64,000 nt of DNA from the NCBI RefSeq assembly GCF_025464955.1, contig NZ_JAODNM010000130.1:1-64000 (forward strand). The letters are read 5' to 3'. Numbering within the stretch: the first letter of the stretch is position 1; the number at the start of each line of letters is the position of its first letter. Positions 8,610 to 17,225 of the stretch are shown one piece after another. Position numbers and translations under genes: made by a program. Source of the stretch: Amycolatopsis sp. (GTDB taxonomy: Bacteria; Actinomycetota; Actinomycetes; Mycobacteriales; Pseudonocardiaceae). Below the pieces are notes generated by a model, which saw nothing but the letters and a program-made list of their open reading frames with translations, was not told the origin of the DNA and made no database searches.

Positions 8610-11600
8610 TCATGAGCCCAGTGCCCAGAGCCGGGCGTAGAAGCCGTTGTGGGCGAGGAGTTCGGCGTGGGTGCCTTGCTCGACGACCCGGCCGTGGTCG
8701 AGGACGATGATCCGGTCGGCGCGGGCCGCTGTGGCCAGGCGGTGGGCGACCACGAACGTGGTGCGCTTGCGCGCTAGCTGCTCGGTCGCGCGGAGCACGG
8801 CGGACTCGGTGGACGGGTCCAGCGCGGCTGTCGCTTCGTCGAGCAGCAGGATATCCGGGTCGACGAGTTCGGCCCGCGCGAGTGCGACGAGCTGGCGTTG
8901 CCCGGCCGAGAGCGACCGGCCCCGCTCGCCGACGGGTTGCCGGAAGCCGGCGGGTAGCGCGGCGACGCCGTCCAGCGCGCCGACCGACCGCACCGCGGCC
9001 TCGACCTCGGCATCGCTGGCCGACGGCTTGCCATAACGCACGTTGTCCGCGACCGTGCCGGAGAACAGGTGCGCCTCCTGCGGCACCACGCCCATCCGGC
9101 CGCGAAGTGCCGCGAGGTCGTACGACCGGATATCGATGCCGTCGATGCGCACTTCCCCGCCGGTCGCGTCGTAGAACCGCGCGACCAGCTTGACCGCCGT
9201 CGACTTTCCCGCTCCGGTGGCGCCGACGAGCGCGACGGTCTCCCCGGGCGTGACGTCCAGCGACATGTTGCCCAGCGCGAGCTTTTCCGTGCCGGTGTAG
9301 GCGAAGTCGACGTTGTCGAAGGTCACCTCGCCGCGCAGCTTTTCGGGCACCTCGACCGGGTTCTCGGCGGCGGGTACCGAACTCGGCGTGCGTAGCAGGT
9401 CGCCGATGCGGCTGAGGCCGACGCGGGCTTGCTGGTAACCGTCGAAGACGGACGAGAGCTGCTGGATCGGGGAGAAGAACTGGTCCAGGTACAGCAGGAA
9501 CGCGAGCAGGATCCCGGCGGACAGCGTGCCGGCCGCGACTCGGTTCGCGCCCGCGAGCAGGACGACCGCCTCCGCGATGCCGGAGAGCATGGTGACCAGC
9601 GGGAAGTACGTCGCGATGTACGCCTGGGCGCGGAGCCGCGAACGGCGGTAGTCGTCGCTGCGTTCGGCGAAGGCTTCCGCCGAACGCTCCTCGCGGGTGT
9701 ATGCCTGCGCGACCCGCAGGCCGGTCACGTTCTCCTGCATGTCGGCGTTGACCACGCTGACGCGTTCCCGCGCTTCGGTATACGCCCGGGATGCGAGCCG
9801 CCGGAAGAAGTACGTCGCGACCGCGAGGATCGGCAGAACCGCGAGCGCGTACAGCGCCAGCGCGCCGTCGGTGAGCAGCAATGCGCCGGAGATCCCGACC
9901 AAGGTGAGCACGCTGACCACCGCGGTGGCGAGCCCGGTCTGCAGGAAAGTGGACAGCGCGTCGACGTCGGTGGTCATCCGGGTCATGATCTTGCCGGACA
10001 GTTCACGCTCGAAGTAGTCCAGGCCGAGTCGCTGCAAATGCGCGTAACTGCGTACCCGCAAGGCATACAGCACCGTTTCACCGACTCGGGCCGTCATCTT
10101 GGTCTGCGCGTAGATCGCCAGCCAGTCCACCAGGATGACCAGCGCGCCGATCCCGGACGCCACCCAGATCGCCGACTCGACCCCGACGCGGACACCGTGA
10201 TCGACCCCCTGCTGGTACAGCGCGGGGAGCGCGATCGCGGCGAGCGCGTCGGCGGCGACGAGCGCGATGACCACGATGAGCGGCCAGCGCACCGGCCGCA
10301 GTAGCGCGCTGAGCCGGAACGTGGGATCCGGGGCTGTCACGTCAAGTTTGCCCAGCCTCGGAGAATCGTAGGCAGGCGGCAGTTTCCGGACGCCCTCGAG
10401 AAGTTCCTCGGTCGGCGGCAGGTCCAGCCCGGACGATCCCCGGCCGCCGTCCCCGGAGGCACCGCCGGTGCGTTGCAGAGCCGAATCGGCCAGCTCGTCG
10501 ACCTCGTCACGGTTCCCGTCGTCCGGCCACAGCGCCGGAGTGATCCCGGCGGGGCCGCAGTCGAGGCCTTCGCACCGGTGGACCTCTTCGACGTCGTCGC
10601 CGGGGCCGGCGACCAGCTCGCGGTAGAGGGCGCAGCGGCCCTGCAGTTCTTGCTCGGTGCCGATGTCGATCACGCGGCCGCCGTCCAGCACCGCGATCCG
10701 ATCGGCGAGCGACAGCGTGGAACGCCGATGCGCGATCAGCAGCGTCGTGCGCGAGGCGGTGACCGAGCGCAGGGTGTCGTAGATGGCGGCTTCGGTGACG
10801 GTGTCGACCGCGGACGTCGCGTCGTCGAGGATCAGCACGCGAGGATCGGTGAGCAGCGCCCGGGCGAGCCCGAGGCGTTGGCGCTGACCACCGGACAGCG
10901 TCAGCCCGCGCTCGCCGACGAGGGTGTCGTAGCCCTCGGGCAGCAGCCGGATGAACTCGTCCGCCTCGGCCGCCCTCGCCGCGGCGATGATCTCGTCTTC
11001 GGCGGCGTCCGGCCGGCCGTACGCAATGTTGTCGCGGATCGAGGTGGAGAACAGGAAGGCTTCCTCGAAGACCACGCCGATCGAGCGTCGCAGCTCCTGC
11101 ATCTTCAGATCGCGGATGTCGACCCCGCCGATCTCGACGGACCCGCTGTGCACGTCGTAGAACCTGGGCAGCAGTAACGAGATCGTCGACTTGCCTGAAC
11201 CTGCCGTGCCGACCAGCGCGAGGGTCTCGCCGGCCCGGGCGTGCAGTGACAAGCCGTTGAGCACGGGCTCGGACCGGGTGTAGCCGAAGTGGATGTCGTC
11301 GAGCCGGATGTCCAGCGGCCCTTCGGGCATCGGGCGGGCGTCCAGGCTGTCGACCACCTCGGGCTGGGCGTCGACGAGTTCGTACACGCGCTCGGCGGCC
11401 GCCCTGGTCAGCTGTGCCTGCACGACCAGCCCGGCGAGCATGCGGGCCGGGCCGGTCAGCGCCGAAACGTATGTCGCGAAGGCGAGGAACGTGCCGAGGC
11501 TGATTTCCCCGCGCATCGCGAGAATTCCGCCGGCGGCGAGCACCGCGACCTGGCCTGCCGCGGGCAGCGCGGACGTCGTCGCGGTGGGCAGCGCGGACAG

Positions 11601-12371
11601 CCGCGCCGCCCGAAGCCGTTCGGCGAACAGGGTTTTCGCCGTTTTCTCCAGGCGCGCGACCTCCCGGACTTCCTGGCCGAACCCCTTGACCACGCGGACG
11701 CCGGTGACCGTCTCCTCGACGTGCTGGGCGACGTCGGCCGCGCGTTGCTGCGCTGACCAGGTGGCGGGGAACAGGCGTTTGCGGCTTGTGGCGATGATGA
11801 TCGCCACCGCCGGTGTGATCACCAGCGCGATCAGCGTCAGCGCCGGGGACATCCAGAGCATCGCGCCCAGCGCGAGGACGGCGAAGATCACCGAACCCGC
11901 GGACAGCGGAACCTGCATCAGGATCCCGGTGACCAGCTGCAGGTCCGTGATCGCGCGCGAGACGATCTGCCCGGTGCGCATCGAGTCCTGCTTGCCGCCG
12001 TCGAGCCGCGACACCGCGCCGAACACGGTCTGCCGCAGGTCGTGCTGGACGTCGAGGGCCAGGCGGCCGCCGACGTACCGGCGCACGAACGCGGTGCCGA
12101 ACGACAGCACCTGTACCGCGATCAGCGCGACGGCCAACCCGCCGAGCTGGCCGGTGCGGCCGCCGACCGCGTCGTCCACGGCGACTTTGACCAGCAACGG
12201 GGACGTCGCCTGCAGGCCGACCCCGACGATCGCGGCGGCCAACGACAGCATGACCACCCAGCGGTGCCGCCAGGAGGCGGCCGCGAGCCGGCGGATCCAA
12301 CCGGTGTTCTTCGGCCGGCCCGTCTCGCGTGCTGGACGGTCTTGACGGATGAGGGGTGGGGCAGTGGTCAC
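8610..12371 (-). CDS. fused two-half ABC exporter (TMD-NBD-TMD-NBD)
   Basis: About 1253 residues carrying two complete half-transporters in one chain, an arrangement like Mycobacterium Rv0194 (multidrug efflux). First half: membrane domain about 30-320, Walker A GTAGSGKST near 388, signature LSGGQ near 492, Walker B LILDDAT near 513. Second half: membrane domain about 690-990, Walker A GATGAGKST near 1050, signature LSAGQ near 1154, Walker B LLLDEAT near 1175. NBD1 has Asp instead of the catalytic Glu and FEEAF in place of the Q-loop Gln; NBD2 has the altered LSAGQ signature. All three deviations fall in the same composite ATP site, as in asymmetric exporters. The GTG start at 12371 is a judgement; a frame from 12440 exists. 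The substrate cannot be told. Confidence 0.93.
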   Translation of the reverse strand: MTTAPPLIRQDRPARETGRPKNTGWIRRLAAASWRHRWVVMLSLAAAIVGVGLQATSPLLVKVAVDDAVGGRTGQLGGLAVALIAVQVLSFGTAFVRRYVGGRLALDVQHDLRQTVFGAVSRLDGGKQDSMRTGQIVSRAITDLQLVTGILMQVPLSAGSVIFAVLALGAMLWMSPALTLIALVITPAVAIIIATSRKRLFPATWSAQQRAADVAQHVEETVTGVRVVKGFGQEVREVARLEKTAKTLFAERLRAARLSALPTATTSALPAAGQVAVLAAGGILAMRGEISLGTFLAFATYVSALTGPARMLAGLVVQAQLTRAAAERVYELVDAQPEVVDSLDARPMPEGPLDIRLDDIHFGYTRSEPVLNGLSLHARAGETLALVGTAGSGKSTISLLLPRFYDVHSGSVEIGGVDIRDLKMQELRRSIGVVFEEAFLFSTSIRDNIAYGRPDAAEDEIIAAARAAEADEFIRLLPEGYDTLVGERGLTLSGGQRQRLGLARALLTDPRVLILDDATSAVDTVTEAAIYDTLRSVTASRTTLLIAHRRSTLSLADRIAVLDGGRVIDIGTEQELQGRCALYRELVAGPGDDVEEVHRCEGLDCGPAGITPALWPDDGNRDEVDELADSALQRTGGASGDGGRGSSGLDLPPTEELLEGVRKLPPAYDSPRLGKLDVTAPDPTFRLSALLRPVRWPLIVVIALVAADALAAIALPALYQQGVDHGVRVGVESAIWVASGIGALVILVDWLAIYAQTKMTARVGETVLYALRVRSYAHLQRLGLDYFERELSGKIMTRMTTDVDALSTFLQTGLATAVVSVLTLVGISGALLLTDGALALYALAVLPILAVATYFFRRLASRAYTEARERVSVVNADMQENVTGLRVAQAYTREERSAEAFAERSDDYRRSRLRAQAYIATYFPLVTMLSGIAEAVVLLAGANRVAAGTLSAGILLAFLLYLDQFFSPIQQLSSVFDGYQQARVGLSRIGDLLRTPSSVPAAENPVEVPEKLRGEVTFDNVDFAYTGTEKLALGNMSLDVTPGETVALVGATGAGKSTAVKLVARFYDATGGEVRIDGIDIRSYDLAALRGRMGVVPQEAHLFSGTVADNVRYGKPSASDAEVEAAVRSVGALDGVAALPAGFRQPVGERGRSLSAGQRQLVALARAELVDPDILLLDEATAALDPSTESAVLRATEQLARKRTTFVVAHRLATAARADRIIVLDHGRVVEQGTHAELLAHNGFYARLWALGS

Positions 12372-12452
12372 TCCGTCACAGTAGGCGGGGGTACCGACAA
12401 CCTGCCGTGATTGTGTCCGACGACCGTTCGAGATGCGCACTCGTACGGTCGC

Positions 12453-12495
12453 CCCGTGCGCTCAAGCGCGCGTGGAATGCGCTTGAGCGCACGGG
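12453..12495. terminator. 17-bp perfect hairpin
   Basis: Perfect inverted repeat CCCGTGCGCTCAAGCGC (12453-12469) and its complement (12479-12495), with a 9-nt loop. It lies just past the 3' end of the ABC-2 permease gene and ahead of the exporter gene, both on the minus strand. It probably ends the ABC-2 transcript. No U-run follows, so it may equally be a repeat element. Confidence 0.6.
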
Positions 12496-12516
12496 AAATG
12501 CACTCACTTGACTCGA

Positions 12517-13401
12517 TCAGGTGATGTCCCGGCGTTGGTTCGCGGCCCAGCCGCCGCCGAAGAGCGCTGCCGTCCAGGCGGCGAAGACCAGGGCCGAGGC
12601 CCACCAGGAGACGACGCCGGGGGCACCGGCCGCTTGCTGGACGAGATACTGCGCGCCGTTGCTGAGTTCCGGGGGCAGGTTCAGGGTGTTGATGCCGAAC
12701 GCGCCGGCCGCGATCCCGCCGACGATCCCGTTCGAGGTGCCGTTGGGCAGGATCGCGCCGAGCACGGTGGTGTCGCTCCACAGCACCAGGGTCAGCGTGT
12801 TCTCGATGATCAGGAAGTACACCAGCAGCAGCACCACGGCCAGGGTGACGTTGTTCAGCAGCGCGCCGAAGCCGATCCCGAACAGCGTCACCAGCACCGA
12901 GGCGAGGATCGTGCCGCCGAACGCGGCCAGCCACTGCGCGACGTCGGGCAGATGCGAGCCGTCGACGCTGACGACCGTCGCGATCGCGGCCACCGCGAAG
13001 CTGACGACGCCGTACAGGACCCCCCACACGATGTAGGTGATCATTTTCGCGCTCAGTGCGGAAAGCCGGTTTGGCGCGGTCAGGAAGGTGGTGGAGATCG
13101 TCTTGTTGCGGTACTCGCCGGCGAGGGCGAAGACACCGAACAGTGCCGGGATGAGCATGGCGACGTTGACCCCGTGCGCGATCGACAGCAAGCCGACCGG
13201 GAGCTTGCTGACGTCGATGCCCACCCGCCGGAAGATCAGGTCGGAGTCGCTGCCGCCGATGTAGTTGACGAAGTTGTTGGTGAGCAGGCCCCAGACGTAC
13301 GAGAAGCCGAACCCGAGGAGCACCAGCGGGATCAGCAGCACCCACCAGGTCTTGAGCGAAAGCGTCTTGCGGAACTCCGCCTTGATCAGGTTGCCCATCA
13401 T
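12517..13401 (-). CDS. ABC-2 type transporter permease
   Basis: A 294-residue integral membrane protein with about six hydrophobic segments after the N-terminal MGNLIKAEFRKTLSLKTWW, the usual cytoplasmic start of ABC-2 permeases. A large extracytoplasmic loop lies around residues 40-90. Start ATG 13401 (an immediate second ATG follows) overlaps the ATPase stop codon; GGGGAGG is about 10 nt upstream. It forms an exporter with the ATPase encoded just upstream. Substrate unknown; relatives handle peptides, lipids or drugs. Confidence 0.9.
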   Translation of the reverse strand: MMGNLIKAEFRKTLSLKTWWVLLIPLVLLGFGFSYVWGLLTNNFVNYIGGSDSDLIFRRVGIDVSKLPVGLLSIAHGVNVAMLIPALFGVFALAGEYRNKTISTTFLTAPNRLSALSAKMITYIVWGVLYGVVSFAVAAIATVVSVDGSHLPDVAQWLAAFGGTILASVLVTLFGIGFGALLNNVTLAVVLLLVYFLIIENTLTLVLWSDTTVLGAILPNGTSNGIVGGIAAGAFGINTLNLPPELSNGAQYLVQQAAGAPGVVSWWASALVFAAWTAALFGGGWAANQRRDIT

Positions 13402-14465
13402 CAGCCTTGGCCTCCCCAGCCGTTCTGCTGGCCCGGCGGCGGGCCCTGTTGGTAGGGCGGCTGCCCGGGTTGCTGGTAACCGGGTTGCTGGTAACCGGGC
13501 GGCGGTCCCTGCTGGTAAGGCTGCTGGTAGCCGGGCGGTGGTCCCTGCTGCGGGTAGCCGCTGAACTGGGACGAAGTCAGCTGGAAGAAGAGGTGCTCGA
13601 GGTCCGCGTGTTCCTCTTGCATGCCGTACAACGCCGTACCGGCCTTCGCGGCCAGGTCGCCGATCTGCCGCACGGTCGCGCCGACAACGGCGACCCGGCC
13701 GTCCGGCGTCGGGGACACCTGGGTGAACCCGGCCTCCTGCAACGCGGTGACGAGGACCGACACGTCCGCGGGTTGCACGAGTACGCGGGATTGCCGGCTC
13801 TTTTTCAGCTGGTCGAGCGAGCCGTAGTAGCGGGTCATGCCCTGGCTGATGATGACCACCTGGTCGATGGTCTGCTCGACCTCGTTGAGCAGGTGGCTCG
13901 ACACCAGCACGGACCTGCCTTCACGCGCGTACGCCCGCAGGAAGTTCCGCAGCCACAGGATTCCTTCCGGGTCGAGGCCGTTGGCCGGCTCGTCGAGCAC
14001 GAGGACCTGGGGGTTGCCGAGCAACGCCGTCGCCAGCGCGAGCCGCTGCCGCATGCCGAGCGAGAACCCGCCGGCCTTGCGGTCGGCCGCGGGCGACAGG
14101 CCCACCAGTCCGAGCACCTCTTCGACGCGCTGGTCGGGCATCCCGATCGCCGCGGCGTAGACGCGCAGGTGGTTGCGGGCCGTGCGGCTCGGGTGGAAGC
14201 CCTCGTTCTCCAGCACCGAGCCGACTACCCGCGCCGGGTTGCCCAGCTGCGAATGCGGGCGGCCGTTGATGGTCGCCGTGCCCGCCGACGGCGTCACCAG
14301 CCCCAGCAGCATCCGCAGCGTGGTCGTCTTACCGGCCCCGTTCGGCCCGAGGAAACCCGTGACCGAACCAGGTTCCACCGTGAAGCTCAGATTCTGGACC
14401 GCGTTGACCGGGCCGAACTGCTTACTCAGGTTCTGCACCGTGATGCGACCACTGCCGTCGTGCAT
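13401..14465 (-). CDS. ABC transporter ATP-binding protein with PQG-rich tail
   Basis: A 354-residue ATPase partner of the ABC-2 permease. Walker A GPNGAGKTT, signature FSLGMRQR, Walker B VLVLDEPANGLDPEG and the switch His in SSHLL are all intact. The start ATG 14465 (MHDGSG) is chosen over 14498 because GGAAGGGG lies just upstream. After the accessory domain, the last 55 or so residues are low-complexity repeats of GPPPGYQQP and PYQQ type, encoded by near-tandem DNA repeats (13437-13560). Such tails are not needed for ATPase function and may mediate protein contacts or vary in length. Translationally coupled to the permease. Confidence 0.93.
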   Translation of the reverse strand: MHDGSGRITVQNLSKQFGPVNAVQNLSFTVEPGSVTGFLGPNGAGKTTTLRMLLGLVTPSAGTATINGRPHSQLGNPARVVGSVLENEGFHPSRTARNHLRVYAAAIGMPDQRVEEVLGLVGLSPAADRKAGGFSLGMRQRLALATALLGNPQVLVLDEPANGLDPEGILWLRNFLRAYAREGRSVLVSSHLLNEVEQTIDQVVIISQGMTRYYGSLDQLKKSRQSRVLVQPADVSVLVTALQEAGFTQVSPTPDGRVAVVGATVRQIGDLAAKAGTALYGMQEEHADLEHLFFQLTSSQFSGYPQQGPPPGYQQPYQQGPPPGYQQPGYQQPGQPPYQQGPPPGQQNGWGGQG

Positions 14466-14856
14466 ACCGCCCCTTCCCCCGTTGTGGATCCGCGCCATCC
14501 TGCCCTATGCGGACCCCTCGCGCGTGACGTTGGGCACGGAAAGGTGATAAGCGACGTTCGTCACGGTGTGGGCGCTGTGTTCTTCACGTCGAGGTCACAG
14601 AAGGGGCCCGTTTTTGTCGCCGGATGCCCGTTTGTAACGTTTTTCTCCAGGAGTTCACCGACTGCGGGCCTTCTTGGTGGACAAGTATTCCGACAGAACT
14701 ACGGACCCGACGCAGCGAACTCTCGCGTTATTACCTAAGCTATAGCTGGCGGCCCGCTCCCAGTGACCCCCAGGCTGGTTGAGCGGGTCGCCCCTTCACC
14801 TTCTCCCCAGTGTGTCCGCGGAGAGCGCGGACCTGCGGAGGTTCGGTTCTTCAGCC

Positions 14857-14875
14857 CTGGGGGCCGAGCCCCCAG
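14857..14875. terminator. short G/C hairpin
   Basis: An 8-bp stem CTGGGGGC/GCCCCCAG with a 3-nt CGA loop in the gap between the ABC ATPase promoter side and ald. Hairpins of this kind are common between actinomycete genes. It is about 100 bp beyond the end of ald. Confidence 0.45.
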
Positions 14876-14930
14876 ACCCCCACGGTGCGGTATGTCGCTG
14901 TTGGCGGGCGTGGTGACGCTTGAGGGACAA

Positions 14931-14968
14931 GAAACGGGCCCCACCGGGTGGTGGGGCCCTTTTCGTTT
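14931..14968 (-). terminator. ald transcription terminator
   Basis: Stem GGGCCCCACC (14936-14945) with its complement at 14950-14959, a 4-nt loop, and flanking A-rich and T-rich bases, placed 8 bp after the ald stop codon. A rho-independent terminator is the likely role. Confidence 0.75.
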
Positions 14969-14975
14969 GTTGGAG

Positions 14976-16091
14976 TCAGGCGAGGACGGACGCCACGGGG
15001 GTGTGGGGGAGGTCGTGGGCGACGGCGACCGGGCCGTTCGTCAGGGCACCGGCGTGGGTGTTGAGACCCTTCGCGAGGCTCGGATCCGCGGTGAGCGCGG
15101 CCTTCCAGCCGAGCTCGGCCAGCTGCACGGCGTACGGCAGCGTCACGTTCGTGAGGCCGTACGTCGACGTCCGCGGCACCGCGCCCGGCATGTTCGCGAC
15201 GCAGTAGAACACCGAGTCGTGCACCTGGTAGGTCGGCTCGTCGTGGGTGGTCGGCCGTGAGTCGGCGAAGCAGCCGCCCTGGTCGATCGCGATGTCCACC
15301 AGGACACTGCCCGGCTTCATGCGCGACACGAGGTCGTTCGAGACCAGCTTCGGCGCCTTCGCGCCCGGGACCAGCACCGCGCCGATGACCATGTCGGCCT
15401 CGAGCACGGCCTGCTCCACGGAGAACTTGTTCGACGTCACCGTGCGGATGCGGCCGCCGAAGTCGTTGTCGATCTGGCGGAGGCGGTCGACGTTGGTGTC
15501 GAGGATTTCGACGTCCGAGCCGAGGCCGAGCGCGACCCGCGCCGCGTTGATGCCGGCCACGCCGCCACCGATCACGACGACCCGCGCCGGGTGCACCCCG
15601 GGGATGCCGCCGGGCAGCACGCCGCGGCCGCCGCTGGGCTTCATCAGCGCGTAGGCACCGACCTGCGGAGCGAGCCGGCCGGCGACCTCGGACATCGGCG
15701 CGAGAAGCGGCAGCGCGCCGTTCGCGGTCTGCACCGTCTCGTAGGCGATCGCCGTCGTGCCCGACGCCAGCAGCGCGTCGGTCAGCGGGCGGTCGGCCGC
15801 GATGTGCAGGTAGGTGAACAGCACCTGGTTCGCGCGGAGCAGCGGGTACTCCTGGGCGATCGGCTCCTTGACCTTCAGGACCAGCTCGCCCTCGGCCCAA
15901 GTCTCGGCGGCGGTCGCGAGCACCTTGGCGCCCGCGGCGACGTACTCGTCGTCGGTGATCGACGAACCGACGCCCGCGCCGGTCTCGATGAAGACGTCGT
16001 GACCTCGCCGGGTCAGCTCGTGCACGCCCGCCGGGGTCAACGCCACCCGGTACTCGTGCTTCTTGATCTCACGGGGTACGGCGATACGCAC
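14976..16091 (-). CDS. ald: alanine dehydrogenase
   Basis: A 371-residue enzyme, the normal family length. It interconverts L-alanine and pyruvate/ammonia with NAD. GTG 16091 (VRIAVPREIKKHEYR) is the start, with AGGAGG about 6 nt upstream; the longer frame is rejected. Seen: the KVKEP segment with the substrate Lys, the TYLHIAAD segment with the catalytic His, the dinucleotide loop GGGVAGINAARVALGLG, and DIAIDQGG. In actinomycetes the gene is induced by alanine or low oxygen, often by an Lrp-type AldR. The upstream DNA has candidate operator repeats (16172-16221); no aldR is adjacent. Confidence 0.97.
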   Translation of the reverse strand: MRIAVPREIKKHEYRVALTPAGVHELTRRGHDVFIETGAGVGSSITDDEYVAAGAKVLATAAETWAEGELVLKVKEPIAQEYPLLRANQVLFTYLHIAADRPLTDALLASGTTAIAYETVQTANGALPLLAPMSEVAGRLAPQVGAYALMKPSGGRGVLPGGIPGVHPARVVVIGGGVAGINAARVALGLGSDVEILDTNVDRLRQIDNDFGGRIRTVTSNKFSVEQAVLEADMVIGAVLVPGAKAPKLVSNDLVSRMKPGSVLVDIAIDQGGCFADSRPTTHDEPTYQVHDSVFYCVANMPGAVPRTSTYGLTNVTLPYAVQLAELGWKAALTADPSLAKGLNTHAGALTNGPVAVAHDLPHTPVASVLA

Positions 16092-16171
16092 GAGAGGCCT
16101 CCTGAAGGCGTTGCGGTAAGTGCTCCTGACCACGGTGAACCACCCGGACGGCGGTGTCATCGTGCTGTCAG

Positions 16172-16221
16172 GACAATCTTCAGGGACTCTCGTAGTGCTG
16201 TCGAGACAGAGTCAGATTGTC
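16172..16221. promoter_or_regulatory. candidate Lrp/AldR-type operator region
   Basis: The 210-bp gap between divergent ald and the PAP2 gene holds an inverted pair GACAATCT (16172-16179) and AGATTGTC (16214-16221), whose centres are 42 bp (about four helical turns) apart, plus two copies of GTGCTGTC. Spaced repeats of this sort suit an Lrp-family octamer. The assignment is inferred. Confidence 0.35.
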
Positions 16222-16301
16222 AGCGACCTGTCGGCGTTTTGTGGCAGAACGATGACATCGCGCACACAGAAACCGCAAACTCGCGGTCGACAGTGGATGT
16301 C

Positions 16302-17192
16302 ATGGTGATCAGCAGTTCGGCGCGAACCCAACCGCTATGGACCCCGACCCCGCAGGATTTCCCCGCGAAGGAGCCCCGGACGGGTTCCAGACGCGGTCTC
16401 GCGGCCTTGGCTGCCGTCGGCTGCGTCATCGCGTTTCTGTTCACCTACGGGATTTTCGTGTTCACCGCGGGCGGGCAGCGCGCTGAGGACGCCATCCTGC
16501 ACAACGCTCAGTCCGCCGCCCGGCTCGGTCAGGACTCCTCGGCGACGCTGTTGCAGGGCGCCGACGTCGCGACGGTGATCCTCCTGTCGGCCGGGCTGGT
16601 CGTGATCATCGCCGGGATGCGGCGCCAGTTCGTGCTGGGCCTCGTTTCGTTGGTGGCGCTGGGGGTTTCGCTGCTCGCGACCGACTTCCTCAAGACGTCC
16701 GTGCTGGTTCGCCCGGATCTGGGCAACGAGGGGCGTGCCTGGCACAACAGCTTCCCGAGCGGACACGCCAGCGCGGCGATGGCCTGCGTGCTGGCCTTGG
16801 CGCTCGTCGTCCCGCGCCGGGGGCGGCCGTTTGTGCTGGTGCCGGGCGCGATCGCGGTGGCGTGGGTTTCGTCGTCGACGATCACGCTGGCTTGGCACCG
16901 CCTCAGTGACACGATCGGCGGCACGATGCTGGTGACGGCGATCTTCGCCCTCGCCGCGGCCGGTTTCGCCTGGAAGTCGTCGGATCGTGGTCGGGGGCTG
17001 TCCTGGGGAGTCGGCGTGTTGGCGCTGGTCGTGCCGACGTTGATCAGCTTCGCTTGCTTCGTCGTGCTCACCGAGCTAGCCGCGCTGGACACCGCGGTGG
17101 CGTTGGCAAGCCTGTCCGCGGTCGGAGTGTCGGGGTTCGCGCTGTGGTTCCTGGGGGGTGTCGACGTCGGCTGGCCGCGTCACGCCGCTTGA
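16302..17192 (+). CDS. PAP2-like membrane phosphatase
   Basis: A 296-residue protein with about six to seven membrane segments and the phosphatidic-acid-phosphatase-type core: a KTSVLVRP segment, NSFPSGHAS with the central His, and a final HRLSDTIGG with the nucleophilic-relay His and Asp. Relatives dephosphorylate lipid phosphates or undecaprenyl diphosphate at the membrane. Two departures are visible: the Arg of the S-R-x5-H motif is Thr (STITLAWH), and the K-to-RP spacing is one residue short. Either could reduce or change activity. Start ATG 16302 is chosen because the frame extending back to 15591 only runs antisense to ald. Confidence 0.8.
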   Translation: MVISSSARTQPLWTPTPQDFPAKEPRTGSRRGLAALAAVGCVIAFLFTYGIFVFTAGGQRAEDAILHNAQSAARLGQDSSATLLQGADVATVILLSAGLVVIIAGMRRQFVLGLVSLVALGVSLLATDFLKTSVLVRPDLGNEGRAWHNSFPSGHASAAMACVLALALVVPRRGRPFVLVPGAIAVAWVSSSTITLAWHRLSDTIGGTMLVTAIFALAAAGFAWKSSDRGRGLSWGVGVLALVVPTLISFACFVVLTELAALDTAVALASLSAVGVSGFALWFLGGVDVGWPRHAA

Positions 17193-17225
17193 CCTCGAGT
17201 GTGGTCGAGGTTGCAGGCTTGGCCG

